From NCBI RefSeq assembly GCF_008919445.1, contig NZ_VSLG01000006.1, positions 109,419-173,418 of the forward strand: a stretch of DNA of 64,000 nucleotides. Reading direction: 5' to 3'. Position numbers and translations under genes: made by a program. Positions 54,564-62,415 of this stretch are shown piece by piece. The notes beneath the pieces were generated by a model. It was not told where the DNA came from and searched no databases. It saw only the letters and a list, made by a program, of their open reading frames with translations. Origin of the DNA: Serinicoccus kebangsaanensis. GTDB taxonomy: Bacteria; Actinomycetota; Actinomycetes; Actinomycetales; Dermatophilaceae. Within the stretch, counting starts at the first letter, position 1. Every line of letters begins with the position of its first letter.

Positions 54564-55801
54564 CTCTGCGGGACCCGTCGGACCACGTAGGCGGTCGCCA
54601 GCGCCATCACGACCACGACCCCGAGCAGGACGGCCGGGATCCCGAACCACCCGGCCACCTGACCACCGACGACCGCGCCGAGCGGCATGGCGCCGAACCC
54701 GATCATCCGGGCCGCACCACCGACCTTGCCCAGCACGTGCTCCGGCACCATCCGGGGCCGGATCGACCCGGAGACGACGTTGCCGATGACGCCGAGCGGT
54801 CCGACCGCGAGCAGGAAGAGCGCGAAGCCGACCGCCCCCGGCCAGAGCAGCGGCACGAGGTTGAGGACCGCGTTGAGCCCCCAGCACACGCCCAGCACCC
54901 GCATCTCCGACCACCGCGTCAGGACCCGGTCCGCGACGGCGCTGCCGACCAGGGCACCGACCGGCATGGCCACCAGGACCAGCGAGAAGAGCTGGGGCGT
55001 CAGCCCCCCGGCCGAGCTCGGCCCGACCAGCCACAGGACGATGACCGCGCTGAAGGCGGTGGACCCGAAGTTCCACAGGCCGCCGGCCAGCAGCATCGGC
55101 CGCAGCACCGGGTGCCGCCAGAGGATCCGCATGCCCGTCATCAGCTCGCCGCGCTGACCGGTCAGGTCCTCGTCCGTGGGGCGCGCGGCGGCATACCGAC
55201 CGCGCAGCCCCACACCCAGCACGAGCACGGCCGCGAGGACCACGAGCGCGGCCGAGCCGGTCAGCCAGGCGGCGCCGAGGGTCACCAGCAGCCCGGCCAG
55301 CGGTGGGCCGGCGAAGCCGTTGCCGACCTGCTGCACGGCGAGCAGTCGCGAGTTGGCCCGGCGCAGTCTCGGCGCTGCTCGGCCCACCAGGCTGGGGACC
55401 TGCGCGCCGGCGGCCAGATCGGTGAAGACCTCGGTGACGCCGTAGGCCAGCGCCAGCCCGACGAGCACCCAGATCGTGAGCGCGTCGGCGAGCGCCAGCG
55501 CCGCCACGGCGGCGAGCAGCAGGGCGCGTGCGCCCAGCCCGACCATCATGGTGCGCCGCCGGTCCCACCGGTCGACGAGGACGCCGGCCGGCATGCCGCA
55601 GATCAGCCAGGGCAGCCAGACCGCCGCCGTGAGCACCCCCATCAGCTCCGGTGACCGGGTGAGGGTGATGGCCAGCAACGGCACGCCGGTCTGCACCACG
55701 CCGTCGGCGAGGTTCGCCAGGCCGACCGCGGTCAGGTGGGTGCCGAACGGTCGGCCGAGCGGCTCGATGGCCCGGCTCGCCGTCATGGTGCGCGAACTCA
55801 T
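54539..55801 (-). CDS. MFS drug/metabolite exporter
   Basis: A 420-residue transporter with about 12 membrane helices of the EntS/MdtG-like MFS group. The motif A sequence MPAGVLVDRWDRRRTMMVG lies after helix 2 (about residues 70-88), and MPVGALVGSAVADRVLTRW lies in the second half. Substrate is unknown; drug, siderophore or signal export are all possible. Ribosome binding site AGAGGAG precedes the ATG. A divergent ArsR-like regulator with operator-like repeats in the shared 70-bp gap probably controls it. Confidence 0.88.
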   Translation of the reverse strand: MSSRTMTASRAIEPLGRPFGTHLTAVGLANLADGVVQTGVPLLAITLTRSPELMGVLTAAVWLPWLICGMPAGVLVDRWDRRRTMMVGLGARALLLAAVAALALADALTIWVLVGLALAYGVTEVFTDLAAGAQVPSLVGRAAPRLRRANSRLLAVQQVGNGFAGPPLAGLLVTLGAAWLTGSAALVVLAAVLVLGVGLRGRYAAARPTDEDLTGQRGELMTGMRILWRHPVLRPMLLAGGLWNFGSTAFSAVIVLWLVGPSSAGGLTPQLFSLVLVAMPVGALVGSAVADRVLTRWSEMRVLGVCWGLNAVLNLVPLLWPGAVGFALFLLAVGPLGVIGNVVSGSIRPRMVPEHVLGKVGGAARMIGFGAMPLGAVVGGQVAGWFGIPAVLLGVVVVMALATAYVVRRVPQSLVDEHEL

Positions 55802-55823
55802 GCGAGGTCTCCTCTAGGCTAGG

Positions 55824-55870
55824 TGCAGAAAGAACTATGCAAAGCTTTCTCTGCAAAGGTACCTCTGCAC
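55824..55870. promoter_or_regulatory. Operator-like repeats between MFS and ArsR-like genes
   Basis: TGCAAAG is repeated at 55,838 and 55,852 (14 bp apart), and TGCAGA (55,824) is inverted as TCTGCA at 55,850 and near 55,864. The block is AT-rich for the genome and abuts the regulator's ATG at 55,872, suiting repression of both genes by that regulator. Confidence 0.55.
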
Positions 55871-55871
55871 C

Positions 55872-56480
55872 ATGACCGAGCGCAAGCAGTCCCCCATCGC
55901 CGCCCGTGCGGTCGACGCCGCCACCCTCAAGGCCTTCGCCCACCCCCTGCGGATGCGCATGTACGACCACCTCAAGGACCACGGGGCCGCGACCGCGTCC
56001 ACGCTCGCCCGGGCGATGGGCGAGAGCACCGGCCAGACCAGCTACCACCTCCGGCAGCTGGCCAAGCACGGGCTGGTGGAGGAGGACCCCGACCGGGGCA
56101 CGACCCGCGAGCGGTGGTGGATCGCCGCCGGCTTCTCCTTCACCCCCGACACCCTGGGCGACGACGCCGGCACGCGCACCACCCTGCAGGTCGTCCAGCA
56201 GCACCAGCTCCAGGAGCGCATGCGTCGGCTGCAGGAGTGGCTCGAGAGATCCGCCGACGACGACCCCGCCTGGGTCGCGGTGGCCAGCAGCAACGAGGTC
56301 ACCCTGCCGATGACCGCGGACGAGCTCGAGGCCATGTCGCTGGCCATCGCCGAGGTCATGCGCGAGCACCTGGACCGGGCCAGGGAGAGCCGTGGCCGCG
56401 ACGGCGACGAGGGTCGACGCACCGTGAAGCTCTACCAGTACGCCTTCCCGCTGCCTCCGGGCGAGGCCGGTCCGGGCTGA
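55872..56480 (+). CDS. ArsR-like winged-helix regulator
   Basis: A 202-residue protein. The N-terminal winged helix spans about residues 15-80 (TLKAFAHPLRMRMYDHLKDHG, then STLARAMGESTGQTSYHLRQLAKHGLVEED, then RERWWIAAG). The C-terminal 100 residues are helical, with an aromatic end (VKLYQYAFPLPP), as in HTH_20-type regulators that pair with MFS exporters. No metal-binding Cys motif is seen, so it probably senses a small organic ligand. There is no ribosome binding site, and it may be leaderless. Confidence 0.88.
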   Translation: MTERKQSPIAARAVDAATLKAFAHPLRMRMYDHLKDHGAATASTLARAMGESTGQTSYHLRQLAKHGLVEEDPDRGTTRERWWIAAGFSFTPDTLGDDAGTRTTLQVVQQHQLQERMRRLQEWLERSADDDPAWVAVASSNEVTLPMTADELEAMSLAIAEVMREHLDRARESRGRDGDEGRRTVKLYQYAFPLPPGEAGPG

Positions 56481-56493
56481 CCGGCCGGCCCGG

Positions 56494-56859
56494 TCAGCGC
56501 AGCGGCAGGTATGCCGTGAGGTCGGCCCGCCGACCCGAGGCGCGCACGGATCCGGAAGCAACCGCCTCCGCCCAGCTGGTCCGCCCGGTCACCAGGGCGA
56601 GCCAGGTCTGCGGGTCGGTCTCGACCACGTTGGTCGGTGTGCCCCGGGTATGCCTCGGGCCCTCGATGACCTGGGCGGCGGCATACGGGGGCACACGCAC
56701 CTCCACCGCACGTCCCGGCGCCCGCGCGGCGAGCTCCTCCACGGTGTAGCGCACCGCCGTCGCGAGCACGGCCCGCGGCACCTCCGCCTCCTCGGCCGCG
56801 GCCCAGGCCGCCAGCGCCTCCTCCCCCGCGGCCGGGTCCACCCGCCGTCGCGCCGGCAT
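56494..56859 (-). CDS. Sterol-carrier-family (SCP2/MDMPI-C-like) protein
   Basis: A 121-residue protein. Features include AVRYTVEELAARAPGRAVEVRVPPYAAAQVIEG and TNVVETDPQTWLALVTGRTSWAEAVASGSVRASGRRADLTAYLPL, the fold shared by SCP2-like and bacterial SCP-x small proteins. Such proteins are found next to purF in several actinobacteria. Function is unknown. The ATG overlaps the arginine deiminase stop (TGATG), so the two are translated together. Confidence 0.82.
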   Translation of the reverse strand: MPARRRVDPAAGEEALAAWAAAEEAEVPRAVLATAVRYTVEELAARAPGRAVEVRVPPYAAAQVIEGPRHTRGTPTNVVETDPQTWLALVTGRTSWAEAVASGSVRASGRRADLTAYLPLR

Positions 56860-58106
56860 CAGGGCAGCGGATCGCGCTCGATCGGGCAGGACATGCACCG
56901 GGGGCCGCCCCGGCCACGGCCCAGCTCGGAGCCGTCGATCTCGATGACCTCGACCCCCTGCTCGCGCAGGTAGGCGTTGGTGACGGTGTTGCGCCGGTAG
57001 CCCACGACCACGCCGGGCTCCAGCGCCAGCACGTTGCACCCGTCGTCCCACTGCTCCCGCGCCGCGGCGCGGGGGTCCTGGTCGGCAGCGAGCACCCGCA
57101 GCCGGTCCAGCCCGAGCCCGCGCGCGATGACCTGCTCCATCTCGTGCGGCTCGTGCCGCTCGATCGAGAGCGGCAGGTCGGCGGGGTCGATCCCCGGCGC
57201 GGACTCGGCGGCGGTGATGGTCCACGAGGTCAGGTCGGGGAGCCCGAGATAGCGGGTGAAGGTCTCGGTGTCGACCATCGTCATCACCGTGTCGAGGTGC
57301 ATCACGGCACGGGCCTTGGGCATGTCGAGGGCGACGACCCGCTGCGCCTCCCCGGTGGCCAGCAGCCGCCGCGAGAGCCGCTCCAGCCCCATCGCGGTGG
57401 TGCGCTCGGACAGGCCGACGAGCACCATGCCGTGGCCCGGCACGAGGATGTCCCCGCCCTCGGCGGTGGCCGGACCGTCGTCGACGCCGTGGCTCCACCA
57501 CTGCATACCGGCCTGGGCGAACATCGGGTGGTAGCGGTAGATGGCGTCGTAGTGCACGGTCTCGCGCCGCCGCGCCTTCTTGTGCATGGAGTTGACCGCG
57601 ACGCCCGAGTAGGCCCAGGCCGAGGTGTCCCGGGTGAACAGGTGGTTCGGCAGCGGCGCGAGCACCGAGTCGTGGGTGCCGAACTGGTCGATGACGACCG
57701 ACCGGGGGCTGCCGATCCGCTCCAGCACCTCGCTCTTGGTGATGCCGCCGATGAGGTGGGTCGCCAGCTCGGCGTCGTCCATGTCGTCGAACATGGCGCG
57801 CAGCTCCTCGGCGGCCTGCGGACCCACGTGCCGCTCGTCCAGGCTGTGCCCCAGCACGTGGGCGCGTGCCTCCGGCACGGCCAGCGTCTCCCGCAGCAGG
57901 GCGTCGAAGTGATGGACGGTGACCCCGCGCTCGCGCATCACCTGGACGAAGTAGTCGTGCTCCTCCTGCGCCTTCTCCACCCACAGGATCTCGTCGAAGA
58001 GGTAGCGGTCCTTGTTCTCCGGCGTCAGGCGGTGCATCTCCAGACCGGGGCGGTGCACGATGACCTGACGCAGCCGACCGACCTCGGATCCGACGTGGAA
58101 GGGCAT
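56859..58106 (-). CDS. arcA: Arginine deiminase
   Basis: A 415-residue guanidine-modifying enzyme converting arginine to citrulline and ammonia. Conserved active-site groups are [16 protein letters not shown] (Asp), [22 protein letters not shown] (His, near residue 268) and the nucleophile Cys in [13 protein letters not shown] at the C-terminus. GAAAGGAC precedes the ATG. It lacks arcB and arcC neighbours, so it may serve arginine use or pH defence without a complete linked pathway. Confidence 0.95.
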   Translation of the reverse strand: MPFHVGSEVGRLRQVIVHRPGLEMHRLTPENKDRYLFDEILWVEKAQEEHDYFVQVMRERGVTVHHFDALLRETLAVPEARAHVLGHSLDERHVGPQAAEELRAMFDDMDDAELATHLIGGITKSEVLERIGSPRSVVIDQFGTHDSVLAPLPNHLFTRDTSAWAYSGVAVNSMHKKARRRETVHYDAIYRYHPMFAQAGMQWWSHGVDDGPATAEGGDILVPGHGMVLVGLSERTTAMGLERLSRRLLATGEAQRVVALDMPKARAVMHLDTVMTMVDTETFTRYLGLPDLTSWTITAAESAPGIDPADLPLSIERHEPHEMEQVIARGLGLDRLRVLAADQDPRAAAREQWDDGCNVLALEPGVVVGYRRNTVTNAYLREQGVEVIEIDGSELGRGRGGPRCMSCPIERDPLP

Positions 58107-58188
58107 GGCGTGTCCTTTCGCAGGGGTGCCGATCATCCTGCCACGCGTGGAGCGCCGGGCGCGCGGCTCCGGAGGCGGGCAGGAAGAA

Positions 58189-58276
58189 CCCCTCGCGCAC
58201 CTGGAAGAGCCCGGTTGCCCTTGCTGCATTCCTGCCCTGGGGGAGTTCACCGAGGTACCACCGCACGAGGGGTCCG
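58189..58276 (-). ncRNA. ffs: Signal recognition particle RNA, small bacterial form
   Basis: On the minus strand the outer stem CCCCTCGTGCGG / GCGCGAGGGG encloses the conserved SRP domain IV sequence (CCCAGGGCAGGAATGCAGCAA-like, with the GGAA and GCAGCA tetraloop region) and CAACCGGGCTC. A -10 TAGAAT lies at 58,283-58,288. The 3' end is approximate (within a few bases). Location next to tRNA-Ser is common in actinobacteria. Confidence 0.9.
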
Positions 58277-58348
58277 CCCGCCATTCTAGGTGCTCACCAC
58301 GGGCGGTCCAAGCCGCGGCCGGGTTTGGGCCGCTCCGGCGCTCTCGGC

Positions 58349-58354
58349 TATCCT
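58349..58354 (+). promoter_or_regulatory. -10 element of tRNA-Ser
   Basis: TATCCT, 7 nt before the 5' end of tRNA-Ser at 58,362. Confidence 0.5.
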
Positions 58355-58361
58355 CTCCGGC

Positions 58362-58446
58362 GGAGGATTCGCATAGCGGCCTAGTGCGCACGATTGGAAA
58401 TCGTGTTGGGATAAAACCCTCGGGGGTTCAAATCCCCCATCCTCCG
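58362..58446 (+). tRNA. tRNA-Ser (GGA)
   Basis: Acceptor GGAGGAT/ATCCTCC, anticodon stem CACGA/TCGTG with loop TTGGAAA giving GGA. The long variable arm (TTGGGATAAAACCCTC) is typical of a class II serine tRNA. T arm GGGGGTTCAAATCCCCC. No CCA is encoded. Confidence 0.96.
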
Positions 58447-58470
58447 CTCGTGTCCTCGTCGAAGGACAGC

Positions 58471-58503
58471 AGAAGCCCCCGGACCCACGGTCCGGGGGCT
58501 TCT
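58471..58503. terminator. Terminator between tRNA-Ser and HerA-like gene
   Basis: Perfect 15-bp stem AGAAGCCCCCGGACC / GGTCCGGGGGCTTCT with a 3-nt loop, then TGTCGTT. It is placed between convergent transcripts and could end both. Confidence 0.85.
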
Positions 58504-58541
58504 TGTCGTTTCGGTGGCCGGTCCAGCCGGCACGAGGGTGC

Positions 58542-60113
58542 TCAGCGGCGGCGGGTCCCGAAGATCGAGCGGCTGATCTCCCGCCCGATGACGGTGCCGG
58601 CCGAGCGCAGCATGGACCGGAACGCCGTGGAGGAGACGACCTGCTCGACCATGCCCGGGTCCTCCCGGGTGCGGGCGCGGCTGCTCTCCTTCGTCTTCGC
58701 CTCCTCGGCGGCGGCCTGCGCCGCCTCGGCCTGCGCCGCCTCCGCGGTGGCCGCCTCCATCCGGGCGGCCAGCATCTCGTGCGCGGACTCGCGGTCCAGC
58801 GCCTCGGCATACTTGCTCGACAGCGCCGACCCGGCGACGGCGGTGCGCACGACGGACTCCTCGGACGGGCCGATCCGGGCCTGCGGCGCGCGGAGCATGG
58901 TGCGCGCCACCGGCGTGGGGGCACCCTTGTCGGAGAGGACGGTCACCACCGCCTCACCCGTGCGCAGCGAGGTCAGCACCTCCTCGAGGTCGTAGTCGCT
59001 GGTCGGGAAGGTGGACACCGTGGCCCGGAGCGCCTTCGCATCGTTCGGCGTGTGCGCCCGCAGCGCGTGCTGCACCCGGTTGCCGAGCTGCGCGAGCACC
59101 GAGTCGGGGACGTCCTTGGGCGTCTGGGTGACGAAGAAGACGCCGACCCCCTTGGACCGGATCAGCCGCACCGCCTGCTCCACCGCGTCGAGGAAGGCGT
59201 CGGAGGCGTCGTCGAAGAGCAGGTGCGCCTCGTCGAAGAAGAAGACCAGCTTCGGCTTGTCCGGGTTGCCGACCTCGGGCAGGTCCTGGAAGAGCTCCGC
59301 CAGCAGCCACATGAGGAAGGTCGAGAAGAGCACCGGCTTGTCCTGGACCCCGGGCAGCTCGAGCAGCGAGACGACCCCCTTGCCCTCCGCGGTGGTGCGC
59401 AGCAGGTCCGCCGTCTCGAACTCGGGCTCGCCGAAGAAGACGTCTCCCCCGGCGGCGGACAGCGCGATGAGCTCGCGCAGGATCACGCCGGCGGTCGAGC
59501 TCGCGAGCCCGCCGAGGCCCTTGAGGTCCTCCTTCCCCTCCTCGGAGATGAGGTGCTGGGTGACGGCGATGAGGTCCTTGAGGTCCAGCAGCGCCAGCCC
59601 TCGCTGGTCCGCCCAGTAGAAGATCAGCCCCAGGCTGGACTCCTGGGTCTTGTTGAGCTGCAGCACCTTCGACAGCATGGTGGGCCCGAAAGCGGTGATG
59701 GTCGCGCGGACCGGGTTGCCCACCCCGTGGCCGCCGAGGTTGAGCAGCTCGACCGGGTATGCCGCACCGGCCCACTCCTGATCGAGCTCGGCCATCCGCT
59801 CCTCGATCTTGCCGCCGCCCTCGGCCGGGGTCGCCAGACCGGTGAGGTCGCCCTTGATATCGGCGAGGAAGACCGGGACCCCCGCGTCCGAGAGCTGCTC
59901 GGCCAGGACCTGGAGGGTGACCGTCTTGCCGGTGCCGGTGGCGCCCGCCACCAGGCCGTGCCGGTTCATCGAGGCGAGGGGCAGCCGCACGACGGCGTCG
60001 CTCACGACCTCGCCGCCGTCCGCGCCGACGGCACCGCCGAGGACGATGCTGGGATCGGTGAAGGTGTAGCCCTCGCGGACGAGATCCATCTGGCTGCTGC
60101 TCTGCTCGCTCAC
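58542..60113 (-). CDS. HerA-like ATPase (DUF853 family)
   Basis: A 523-residue P-loop ATPase. Walker A is RHGLVAGATGTGKTVTLQVLAEQL (near residue 55) and Walker B is KLVFFFDEAHLLFDD. FFVTQTPKDVPDSVLAQLGNRVQHALRA holds the sensor region, and an Ala/Glu-rich helical tail ends the protein. DUF853/YjgR proteins are FtsK/HerA-superfamily members of unknown function, possibly pumping DNA or acting in stress. The GTG at 60,113 is chosen, as TAGAGT lies 7 nt upstream; an earlier in-frame extension overlaps the divergent gene. Confidence 0.88.
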   Translation of the reverse strand: MSEQSSSQMDLVREGYTFTDPSIVLGGAVGADGGEVVSDAVVRLPLASMNRHGLVAGATGTGKTVTLQVLAEQLSDAGVPVFLADIKGDLTGLATPAEGGGKIEERMAELDQEWAGAAYPVELLNLGGHGVGNPVRATITAFGPTMLSKVLQLNKTQESSLGLIFYWADQRGLALLDLKDLIAVTQHLISEEGKEDLKGLGGLASSTAGVILRELIALSAAGGDVFFGEPEFETADLLRTTAEGKGVVSLLELPGVQDKPVLFSTFLMWLLAELFQDLPEVGNPDKPKLVFFFDEAHLLFDDASDAFLDAVEQAVRLIRSKGVGVFFVTQTPKDVPDSVLAQLGNRVQHALRAHTPNDAKALRATVSTFPTSDYDLEEVLTSLRTGEAVVTVLSDKGAPTPVARTMLRAPQARIGPSEESVVRTAVAGSALSSKYAEALDRESAHEMLAARMEAATAEAAQAEAAQAAAEEAKTKESSRARTREDPGMVEQVVSSTAFRSMLRSAGTVIGREISRSIFGTRRR

Positions 60114-60137
60114 ACCGCAGACTCTAGACTGCGCCGC

Positions 60138-60449
60138 ATGATCTTCAAGGGCGTGGGCGACGAGCGGCCCTACCCCCCTCACGGCCTCGACGAGGCCGGC
60201 GACTGGGCGCACCTGCCGCCCCGGATGCTCCGGCTGGACGAGCTGGTCACGACCCGCTCCGAGCTCGACCTGCGCGCCCTGCTGTCGGCCGACTCGACGT
60301 TCTACGGCGACATCTTCTGCCACGTGGTGAGGTGGCGCGAGGAGCTCTACCTCGAGGACGGGTTGCACCGGGCGCTGCGGGCCGCGCTGCAGGGCCGCCC
60401 TGCCGTGCACGGGCGTGTCCTCGACCTCGACGGCCCGCAGACTCGCTAG
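60138..60449 (+). CDS. Conserved actinobacterial protein of unknown function
   Basis: A 103-residue protein starting MIFKGVGDERPYPPHG. The core LDELVTTRSELDLRALLSADSTFYGDIFCHVVRWREELYLEDGLHRALRAALQ is characteristic of a conserved actinobacterial family often annotated loosely as VapB-like; no toxin is next to it here, so that label is weak. It is followed by a LytR_C gene, as in related genomes. The ATG is 7 nt after TAGACT. Confidence 0.8.
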   Translation: MIFKGVGDERPYPPHGLDEAGDWAHLPPRMLRLDELVTTRSELDLRALLSADSTFYGDIFCHVVRWREELYLEDGLHRALRAALQGRPAVHGRVLDLDGPQTR

Positions 60450-60476
60450 CCTGCTGCGGTCGGAAGGAGCCTCTGC

Positions 60477-60998
60477 GTGGGATACGTGCGCACGGCAGGT
60501 ATGTCGACGGCGGCCCGGCGGGCGCGACGCCGGGCGGCGATGGTCATCGTGGGGCTGCTCGCCGCGCTCGGCCTCGCCCTGCTCATCGCCGTGTCGACCA
60601 TGCAGGGCTGGTTCGGGATGGGTGGCGGTGACGCCGACGAGCAGGCCACGACGGTCGAGGCCCCCACGCCGACCCTGGTCACCGAGGACGTCGTGGTCAA
60701 CGTCTTCAACTCCACCGGGCGGACCGGGCTGGCCGGTCGCGCCAGCGACGGGCTGACCGCCCGCGGCTTCACCGTCGACGGGGTCGACAACTCCGACGCC
60801 GACATCGAGGGGCCGGGGCAGATCCTCCACGGCCCGTCCGGCGCGGAGGGAGCACAGCTGCTGGCCGACGCCCTCCCCCAGGAGGTCGAGCTGGTCCAGG
60901 ACGAGCGCGAGGACGCCACCCTCGACCTCATCCTGGGCGAGGCGTGGGAGGACCTGCCCGCGCCCGAGGAGTCGGGTCAGGACGGCGAGGACGGGTGA
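60477..60998 (+). CDS. LytR C-terminal-domain membrane protein
   Basis: A 173-residue protein with one helix (AAMVIVGLLAALGLALLIAVST) near the N-terminus. A LytR_C domain follows (EDVVVNVFNSTGRTGLAGRASDGLTARGFTVDGVDNSD, about residues 70-110), with an acidic C-terminus. LytR_C domains occur in cell-envelope proteins and may bind wall glycopolymers or act as adaptors. GTG start with GGAAGGAG upstream; its stop overlaps the next start as GTGA. Confidence 0.85.
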   Translation: MGYVRTAGMSTAARRARRRAAMVIVGLLAALGLALLIAVSTMQGWFGMGGGDADEQATTVEAPTPTLVTEDVVVNVFNSTGRTGLAGRASDGLTARGFTVDGVDNSDADIEGPGQILHGPSGAEGAQLLADALPQEVELVQDEREDATLDLILGEAWEDLPAPEESGQDGEDG

Positions 60999-61471
60999 GC
61001 GGCCACGAGGTCGAGGTCTCCCGCCGGGTGCAGGCCTCCCCCGCCGCGGTGTGGGAGGTCATCACCGACCTGGAGCACGCGCAGGAGCGGCTGAGCCAGG
61101 TCACCGACCTCCATGTGATCACGCCCGGCCCGTATGCCGTCGGCACCGGGTGGCGCGAGACGCGTCGGATGATGGGTTCCACGGACACGCAGGAGCTCTG
61201 GGTGGTCGACAACGACCCGGAGCGACGGACCGAGATTGAGGCCCGGTCGGGCAACACCACCTTCCGCACCGTGCTCCGGCTGGAGCCGCTCGAGGAGGGC
61301 GGGGCCACCCACCTCTCGGTGCGGTTCAGCGCCAGCACCACCGACCCGAACGCCCTGCAGCGGCTCGCCGTGCGGGTGGTCGGCCCGCTGGGGCTGAAGC
61401 TGACGGAGAGGGCGCTGCGGACCGAGCTGGACGACATCGCGGCGGCGGCGCAGGAGCTGGCCGACCCCTGA
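60995..61471 (+). CDS. SRPBCC-fold protein
   Basis: A 158-residue START/Bet v1-like protein: HEVEVSRRVQASPAAVWEVITDLEHAQERLSQVTDL at the N-terminus, WRETRRMMGSTDTQELWVVD in the middle and GGATHLSVRFSAS near the C-terminal helix. Such proteins bind hydrophobic ligands; the ligand is unknown. It is translationally coupled to the LytR_C gene by a GTGA overlap. Confidence 0.85.
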   Translation: MSGHEVEVSRRVQASPAAVWEVITDLEHAQERLSQVTDLHVITPGPYAVGTGWRETRRMMGSTDTQELWVVDNDPERRTEIEARSGNTTFRTVLRLEPLEEGGATHLSVRFSASTTDPNALQRLAVRVVGPLGLKLTERALRTELDDIAAAAQELADP

Positions 61472-61529
61472 ACCGGGGCCTGTGGACAACTTCTGCGGGC
61501 CTTGCGCCGGGCGCCCTAGGTTCGGGGTC

Positions 61530-61844
61530 ATGGACACCTTCGAGCCCTCGATCGCGACGACGGGCGACCTCCGGTGGGACGCGGGCCACCACCATCCACG
61601 CGGCACGCTGGCGCTCGTCCTGGGGGTCCTCAGCATCGCCGGCGTCACCGTCATCGGCCCGGTGGCCTGGGTCGTCGCCCACCGTGCGCTGGCGCAGGTC
61701 GACGCCTCGCCCCACGTCGTGACCAACCGCGGCCAGCTCGTCGCGGCCCAGGCGCTGGGGATGATCTCGACCGGTCTGCTGGCCCTCGGGGTGGTGACCC
61801 TGCTCGCCATGCTGGTCGTCGTCGGGGCGGTCGGTCTCACGTGA
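61530..61844 (+). CDS. DUF4190 membrane protein
   Basis: A 104-residue protein. HHHPRGTLALVLGVLSIAGVTVIGPVAWVVAHRALAQVDASP matches DUF4190, a two-helix module common in actinobacteria, ending in a hydrophobic segment (ALGVVTLLAMLVVVGAVGL). The function is unknown. It is paralogous to the next gene. TAGGTT lies 7 nt before the ATG. Confidence 0.82.
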   Translation: MDTFEPSIATTGDLRWDAGHHHPRGTLALVLGVLSIAGVTVIGPVAWVVAHRALAQVDASPHVVTNRGQLVAAQALGMISTGLLALGVVTLLAMLVVVGAVGLT

Positions 61845-61886
61845 GCGCTCGCCCTGGCTGAGTGGCTCCGGGCCGCGCACGCGGCG

Positions 61887-61892
61887 TAGCCT
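61887..61892 (+). promoter_or_regulatory. -10 element of leaderless DUF4190 gene
   Basis: TAGCCT ends 6 nt before the ATG at 61,899. Confidence 0.55.
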
Positions 61893-61898
61893 CAGGAC

Positions 61899-62306
61899 AT
61901 GTTCCGCTTCGAGCCCCCACCCGCGCCGCGCGCAGGGGGCGGGTCCGAGCCCGAGGACCCCTACGCGGCCCAGCCCGCGGCGCGGTCGGAGGGGCCGACC
62001 GCCACCGACCCGTATGCCCGGCCGCCAGGCGGTCCCTGGGGCCCGCAGGGGACGAACATCCACCCGCGCGGCACGGTCGCGCTGGTCCTGGGGATCCTGA
62101 GCTGCTGCGGCATGGCGATCCTGGGCCCGGTCGCCTGGGCCATCGCCCACGCGTCGCTGCGCGAGGCGCAGGCCTCGCCCTACCCGGTGACCAACCTCGG
62201 CCACCTCACGGCTGCCCGCATCCTCGGCATGGTGGGGACCGGCATGCTCGCGCTCAGCGTCGCGTGGTTCCTCGTCGTCATCTCCTTCGCGATCTCCACG
62301 GCCTGA
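61899..62306 (+). CDS. DUF4190 membrane protein, paralogue
   Basis: A 135-residue protein with a Pro/Gly-rich N-terminus. The DUF4190 core (NIHPRGTVALVLGILSCCGMAILGPVAWAIAHASLREAQASP) and a final hydrophobic segment follow. It shares core residues HPRGT-ALVLGILS and GPVAW-AH-L with the previous gene, so they are tandem duplicates, each with its own leaderless promoter. Function is unknown. Confidence 0.82.
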   Translation: MFRFEPPPAPRAGGGSEPEDPYAAQPAARSEGPTATDPYARPPGGPWGPQGTNIHPRGTVALVLGILSCCGMAILGPVAWAIAHASLREAQASPYPVTNLGHLTAARILGMVGTGMLALSVAWFLVVISFAISTA

Positions 62307-62403
62307 CCACTCGCCCGGAGGCTGCCACCGGGTCCGGTCCACCGGGGGGACAACCCACCATGGTTCGGGGGTTGACCCCAGCGCACACCGCTCGACGCGC
62401 TCG

Positions 62404-62409
62404 TAGCGT
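62404..62409 (+). promoter_or_regulatory. -10 element of leaderless beta-lactamase-like gene
   Basis: TAGCGT ends 6 nt before the ATG at 62,416. Confidence 0.55.
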
Positions 62410-62415
62410 GCTGCC

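Noticed and set aside
60138..60449. VapB antitoxin of a toxin-antitoxin pair
   Set aside because: No PIN-domain toxin is next to it, and the family is conserved without one; the label was not used.
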